Positions 60,928 through 64,000 of a stretch of DNA of 64,000 bases are shown one piece after another; position 1 is the first letter of the stretch, and the number at the start of each line of letters is the position of its first letter. Source of the DNA: Methylorubrum extorquens. Its GTDB lineage: Bacteria; Pseudomonadota; Alphaproteobacteria; Rhizobiales; Beijerinckiaceae. Made by a program: the position numbers and the translations under genes. Location of the stretch: assembly GCF_024169925.1 (NCBI RefSeq), contig NZ_JALJXF010000001.1:1432001-1496000 (forward strand). The letters are read 5' to 3'. The notes beneath the pieces are model-generated. The model did not search any database. It was not told the origin of the DNA and saw only the letters and a list, made by a program, of their open reading frames with translations.

Positions 60928-61194
60928 ATGATGCTGAAGATCCTCGCCCCGGTCGCCTTCCTGGTCGGACTAGTGGTCCCGGTCGCCGCGTCGCCCCTGA
61001 TCCAGCCAGCGGTGTCCACCGGCTCAGACGGCGCCGAGATCATCCAGATCTATGGAGGCTGCGGCCCCTACGGACACCTAGGCCCCTACGGAGGTTGCCG
61101 CACCGGTGGTCAGCGTGGCGGCTATGTCCGCGGCGCCTCCTGCCCGGCGGGCTTCCACATTGGGCCCTACGGCCGCCGCTGCTGGCCGAACTGA
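60928..61194 (+). CDS. secreted Gly/Cys-rich peptide, GCG_CRPN-like
   Basis: The 88-residue protein has a signal peptide (LAPVAFLVGLVVPVAASPLI) and then a short GCGPYGHLGPYGGCR, a GGQRGGY segment and CPAGFHIGPYGRRCWPN. Proteins with GCG...CRPN-type motifs are common in Methylobacterium, their function unknown. Four Cys can form disulfides; the DsbA-like gene follows. A response-regulator box lies upstream, so it is a probable target of the adjacent two-component system. Start chosen for the GAGAAGG site. Confidence 0.75.
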   Translation: MMLKILAPVAFLVGLVVPVAASPLIQPAVSTGSDGAEIIQIYGGCGPYGHLGPYGGCRTGGQRGGYVRGASCPAGFHIGPYGRRCWPN

Positions 61195-61358
61195 TCTTTC
61201 AGCGACCCTCTTTGGATGCATCGCGGCGACCTCGCCGACGATGCCAAGGGTCGATTCGGCTAAGGCCGAGGCGACCCACAGTACCGGAGACGAACCCGTT
61301 CCCAACGATCCCATACGGTCGATCCGACCGGGTGGGGGCGCGACCGAGGCGATATCGC

Positions 61359-62021
61359 ATGAAATCCACGGAAGGAACCGCGTCGGGACGGATCACCCGT
61401 CGCCCGCTACTTGCCGGCCCCATCCTCCTCGGTGCCGCCTGGGTGTTGGCGACATGGCCCTCCGATGCCCTTGCGGTCTCCGTCGACGACCCGTCGATGG
61501 CGGGGCCCCTCAGCGACATCTGGATCGGTGCGTCCGACGCCAAGGTGACGCTGATCGAGTACGCCGCGGTGACGTGCTCGCACTGTGCAGCGTTCCACGA
61601 CAGGACCTTGCCAGCTATTCGGAGGCGCTGGATCGACACCGGGCGGGTGCGCTTCGCCCTGCGTGGGTTTCCCCTGAACCCGCTTGATACGGCCGCCTTC
61701 ATGCTCGCCCGGGCGGATGGCGGACGGCACTACTACGCGATCACGGACCTGTTGTTCGAGAGGCAAGCCACCTGGGCCTTCGCGCCAAACCCCCTCGATG
61801 CGATGCGTGACCTGTTGCGCCAGGCCGGGTTCGACCGGGCGAAGTTCGACGCCGTCCTTGCCGATCAGGCCCTCTACGACCACGTGAACCGAGTGCAGGC
61901 CCGCGCGATGGAGGAGCTCGGCATCCATGCCACCCCAACCCTGTTCGTGAACAACGCCCGTCACGAGGGGACGCTCACCGCCGAGGCCTTCGATGAGATC
62001 ATCATTAAGCTACCGGCGTAG
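61359..62021 (+). CDS. DsbA-family thiol oxidoreductase
   Basis: The 220-residue protein has ITRRPLLAGPILLGAAWVLA as an N-terminal Tat-like or uncleaved signal. The thioredoxin fold has CSHC (VTCSHCAAFHDRTLP, near residue 72), an inserted helical domain, and the cis-Pro loop ATPTLFVNN. It introduces or moves disulfides in the periplasm. It lies 164 bp after the Cys-containing secreted peptide, a possible client (inference). Confidence 0.9.
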   Translation: MKSTEGTASGRITRRPLLAGPILLGAAWVLATWPSDALAVSVDDPSMAGPLSDIWIGASDAKVTLIEYAAVTCSHCAAFHDRTLPAIRRRWIDTGRVRFALRGFPLNPLDTAAFMLARADGGRHYYAITDLLFERQATWAFAPNPLDAMRDLLRQAGFDRAKFDAVLADQALYDHVNRVQARAMEELGIHATPTLFVNNARHEGTLTAEAFDEIIIKLPA

Positions 62022-62087
62022 GAGCATGTGACGGATGTATTCTTCGTCGGCGCGCTCTGAGCAAGCTGAACGACCGCTTGCCACCCA

Positions 62088-63667
62088 GGCTGGGTGAAAA
62101 CGTGCTGATCTGGTAGAGTAAATTCCGATCTGAGGAGGTCGGGATGAAGCGCTTCATCGCAGGTGAGGATCGTCAGCAGATCACGCTCCTTCCCGATTGC
62201 CTGGACGACTACATCACCGCAGACAATCCGGTTCGCCTTGTCGAAGTGTTCGTCGATGAACTCGATCTGGGCGCGCTCGGCTTCGCAGGCGCGGTGCCGG
62301 AGGCCACGGGGCGGCCCGCCTACCATCCGGCAATCCTGCTCAAGATCTACCTCTACGGCTATCTCAACCGCGTCCCGTCGAGCCGGCACCTCGAACGCGA
62401 GAGCCAGCGCAACATCGAATTGATCTGGCTCACCGGTCGGCTGATGCCCGACTTCAAGACGCTGGCCGACTTCCGTAAAGACAACGGCCCGGCCATCCAG
62501 GCCGCCAGCGCGCAGTTCGTGGTGTTGTGCCGTCGACTGAACTTGTTCAGCAAGGCCGTCGTCGCGATCGACGGCAGCAAGTTCAAAGCGGTCAACAACC
62601 GCGACAAGAACTTCACCGCCGCCAAGGTCGAAGCCCGGTTGGCGCAGGTCGAGGCAAGCATCGGCCGCTACCTCGCGGCACTGGACCGGGCCGACCGCGA
62701 GCCGAGCGACATCGCCGAGGCGGGCACGACACGACTCAACGACAAGATCGCGGGCCTGCGCGAGCAGATGCAGGCTCTCCAGGCGAGGGGCCGGCAGGTC
62801 GAGGCCGCCCCCGACGGCCAGGTCTCCCTGACCGACCCCGACGCGCGCTCCATGGCGACCAGCGGCAAGGGCACCGGCATGGTCGGCTACAACGTCCAGG
62901 CCGCGGTCGATGCCGAGCATCACCTGATCGTGGCCCATGCCGTGACCAACGTCGGCAGCGACCGGGCGCAGCTCGCGCCGATTGGGCTCCTGGCGCAGGA
63001 GGCGACGGGGTGTGCCACACTCACGGTGCTGGCCGATCGAGGCTACCTCAGCGGGGAGCAGGTGCTGGCCTGCGAGGGCACCGGCGTGCTGCCATGCGTG
63101 CCCAAGACCCTGACCTCGGGCCACGCCAAGCGCGGCCTCTTCACCGGCCAGGACATCGTCTACGATGCCGGACACGACCGCTACACCTGTCCCGTCGGCC
63201 AGCACCTGACCAAGGCAGCCGCCCGGTCCGATCGCCGAGCCGAGGGCGATGCGATGGATCTCTACCGCAACCTCACAGCCTGCCTCGACTGCCCGCTCAA
63301 GCCTCGCTGCACGCCGACGGAGACGCGGCGGGTCAAGCGCTGGGTGCACGAGGGTGTGCTCGATGCAATGCAGGAACGGCTCGATCGGATGCCGGACGCG
63401 ATGAAGATCCGTCGCCAGACCGTGGAGCACCCGTTCGGCACGCTGAAGGCCTGGATGGGTGCAACCTACTTCCTGACCCGGACCTTGGCCAAGGTCAGAG
63501 CCGAGATGAGCTTGCAGGTTCTGGCCTAAAACATGAAGCGGATGATCCAGATCCTCGGGGTCCGCCCGCTGCTGGCGGCCATCCGGACCTGAGGCCAAGC
63601 AGCTCGATCTCCGGCGCCACTCCGTGCGCTCGCCCCGATCCCGAGGGATTTGCGTTTCCACACGGCC
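62088..63667 (+). mobile_element. IS1182-family element
   Basis: Imperfect terminal repeats: GGCTGGGTGAAAACG (62088-62102) and, on the other strand, GGCCGTGTGGAAACG (63667 down to 63653), 12 of 15 identical. They enclose one long transposase gene. The exact ends and any target duplication are not certain. Confidence 0.75.
62144..63529 (+). CDS. IS1182-family transposase, C-terminus cut by a nonsense codon
   Basis: The 461-residue protein has an N-terminal DUF772-like part (AYHPAILLKIYLYGYLNRVP, then SSRHLERESQRNIELIWLTG) and DDE-type catalytic segments (VVAIDGSKFKAVNNRDKNFT, VLADRGYLSGEQVLACEG, then RQTVEHPFGTLKAWMG). The frame stops at TAA (63527-63529) in VLA-stop-NMKRMIQILGVRPLLAAIRT. The next stop is at 63590, so a TAC to TAA change has removed about 21 residues. 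The catalytic core remains. Confidence 0.9.
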   Translation: MKRFIAGEDRQQITLLPDCLDDYITADNPVRLVEVFVDELDLGALGFAGAVPEATGRPAYHPAILLKIYLYGYLNRVPSSRHLERESQRNIELIWLTGRLMPDFKTLADFRKDNGPAIQAASAQFVVLCRRLNLFSKAVVAIDGSKFKAVNNRDKNFTAAKVEARLAQVEASIGRYLAALDRADREPSDIAEAGTTRLNDKIAGLREQMQALQARGRQVEAAPDGQVSLTDPDARSMATSGKGTGMVGYNVQAAVDAEHHLIVAHAVTNVGSDRAQLAPIGLLAQEATGCATLTVLADRGYLSGEQVLACEGTGVLPCVPKTLTSGHAKRGLFTGQDIVYDAGHDRYTCPVGQHLTKAAARSDRRAEGDAMDLYRNLTACLDCPLKPRCTPTETRRVKRWVHEGVLDAMQERLDRMPDAMKIRRQTVEHPFGTLKAWMGATYFLTRTLAKVRAEMSLQVLA

Positions 63668-63758
63668 TCGGTCGGAAGCGGCGGTTCGATCGATACCCGG
63701 CGTGTCTCCGGACTGCGGCTTGAGGCAGGCAGTCTGAAATCGCTTCCGCTGGCCTAAG

Positions 63759-64000
63759 CTACTCTGCGATCCTGTGTATGAGGCGACGCCAGCCGATCAC
63801 CACGCCCGACACCGAGATAATCAAGCCGGCCGCCGAGAGCAGCCAGAGCACAGCGTCCCATGCCGGACGCCGCTGCAGCAAGAAACGAAAGTCGAAGCTG
63901 TGCAGGGCGTTGAACAGCCAACGGTAGGTCCGCGAGGATCGATCGGCTCGGTTAAGCACCTCTCCGGTTGTTGGATCGATGTGGAACCACGTCTCGTCCG
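63759..64000 (-). CDS. PepSY-domain membrane protein, C-terminal part (5' end outside window)
   Basis: The visible 79 residues read DETWFHIDPTTGEVLNRADR, then WLFNALHSFDFRFL, and a helix LWLLSAAGLIISVSGVVIGW, ending RLIHRIAE. The DPxTGEV motif and FxALHxxDF element are typical of PepSY-associated TM proteins, often linked to iron uptake or periplasmic reduction. The frame runs off the right edge. The gap between this gene and the IS1182 element (63668-63758) shows nothing else. Confidence 0.88.
   Translation of the reverse strand, partial: DETWFHIDPTTGEVLNRADRSSRTYRWLFNALHSFDFRFLLQRRPAWDAVLWLLSAAGLIISVSGVVIGWRRLIHRIAE

Overview
The window is high-GC alphaproteobacterial chromosome or megaplasmid DNA, most like Methylobacterium/Methylorubrum. 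The basis is a PQQ alcohol dehydrogenase, a GCG_CRPN-type secreted peptide, a FecI/FecR/TonB iron system with an STN domain, a kdp operon led by tiny membrane peptides, and IS481/IS3/IS5/IS1182 elements of the kind seen in that group. Species cannot be fixed from the sequence alone. No tRNA, rRNA or CRISPR array was seen.

Region 1 (1-31 kb) is a large carbon-catabolism block. It opens with the 3' part of a 3-hydroxyacyl-CoA dehydrogenase (FadJ/FadB type), an alpha/beta hydrolase, and a phasin-alpha/beta-hydrolase fusion. A GntR regulator and an AldA-like aldehyde dehydrogenase with an outer-membrane channel follow. Next comes a periplasmic redox operon: Rieske protein, PQQ dehydrogenase with a lanthanide-type Asp-x-Asp signature, and a small exported protein. 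Then come a TRAP transporter (DctP plus fused DctQM), two AMP-forming acyl-CoA ligases, an AEC transporter, a ThDP enzyme, and a class III PHA synthase pair (phaE-phaC). On the other strand lie DUF6285 protein, APH-type kinase, SDR, BktB-like thiolase and ACAD11-like dehydrogenase. These match the Lva-type route for levulinate and other 4-hydroxyacyl-CoAs, in which a 4-hydroxyacyl-CoA is phosphorylated, rearranged to a 3-hydroxyacyl-CoA and thiolysed. I infer that this block takes up an organic acid, activates it, and either thiolyses it or stores it as polyester. A shared palindrome before the ACAD operon and before the phasin-hydrolase suggests that the TetR regulator at 27.4 kb joins the two ends. 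Quinone oxidoreductase, FMN hydroxy-acid oxidase and gamma-carbonic-anhydrase genes finish the block.

Region 2 (31-47 kb) holds a dead IS481 remnant carrying an intergenic repeat. It continues with a tightly overlapping molybdopterin oxidoreductase - ferredoxin - ferredoxin reductase - moaA operon divergent from an AraC regulator. A second outer-membrane channel precedes an ECF sigma / FecR / TonB receptor cassette with two matching ECF-like promoters. An IS3-family element, itself interrupted by an intact IS5-family element, ends the region and has cut off a TAXI-type binding protein.

Region 3 (47-64 kb) is the potassium and stress part: kdpFABCDE with two or three extra tiny membrane proteins and a PtsN-like EIIA gene at its 3' end. 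Three copies of an unusual regulatory box (CCTWAYG-like heptamers at 0, +11 and +44 bp) precede the kdp operon, a small conserved-looking gene at 47.9 kb and a frameshifted small membrane gene at 57.8 kb. A second two-component system follows, with a 17-bp box before its own operon and before a GCG_CRPN-like secreted peptide. A DsbA-like protein, an IS1182-family element whose transposase has a late nonsense mutation (plus an older fragment of a close relative at 58.4 kb), and the 3' end of a PepSY gene close the window.
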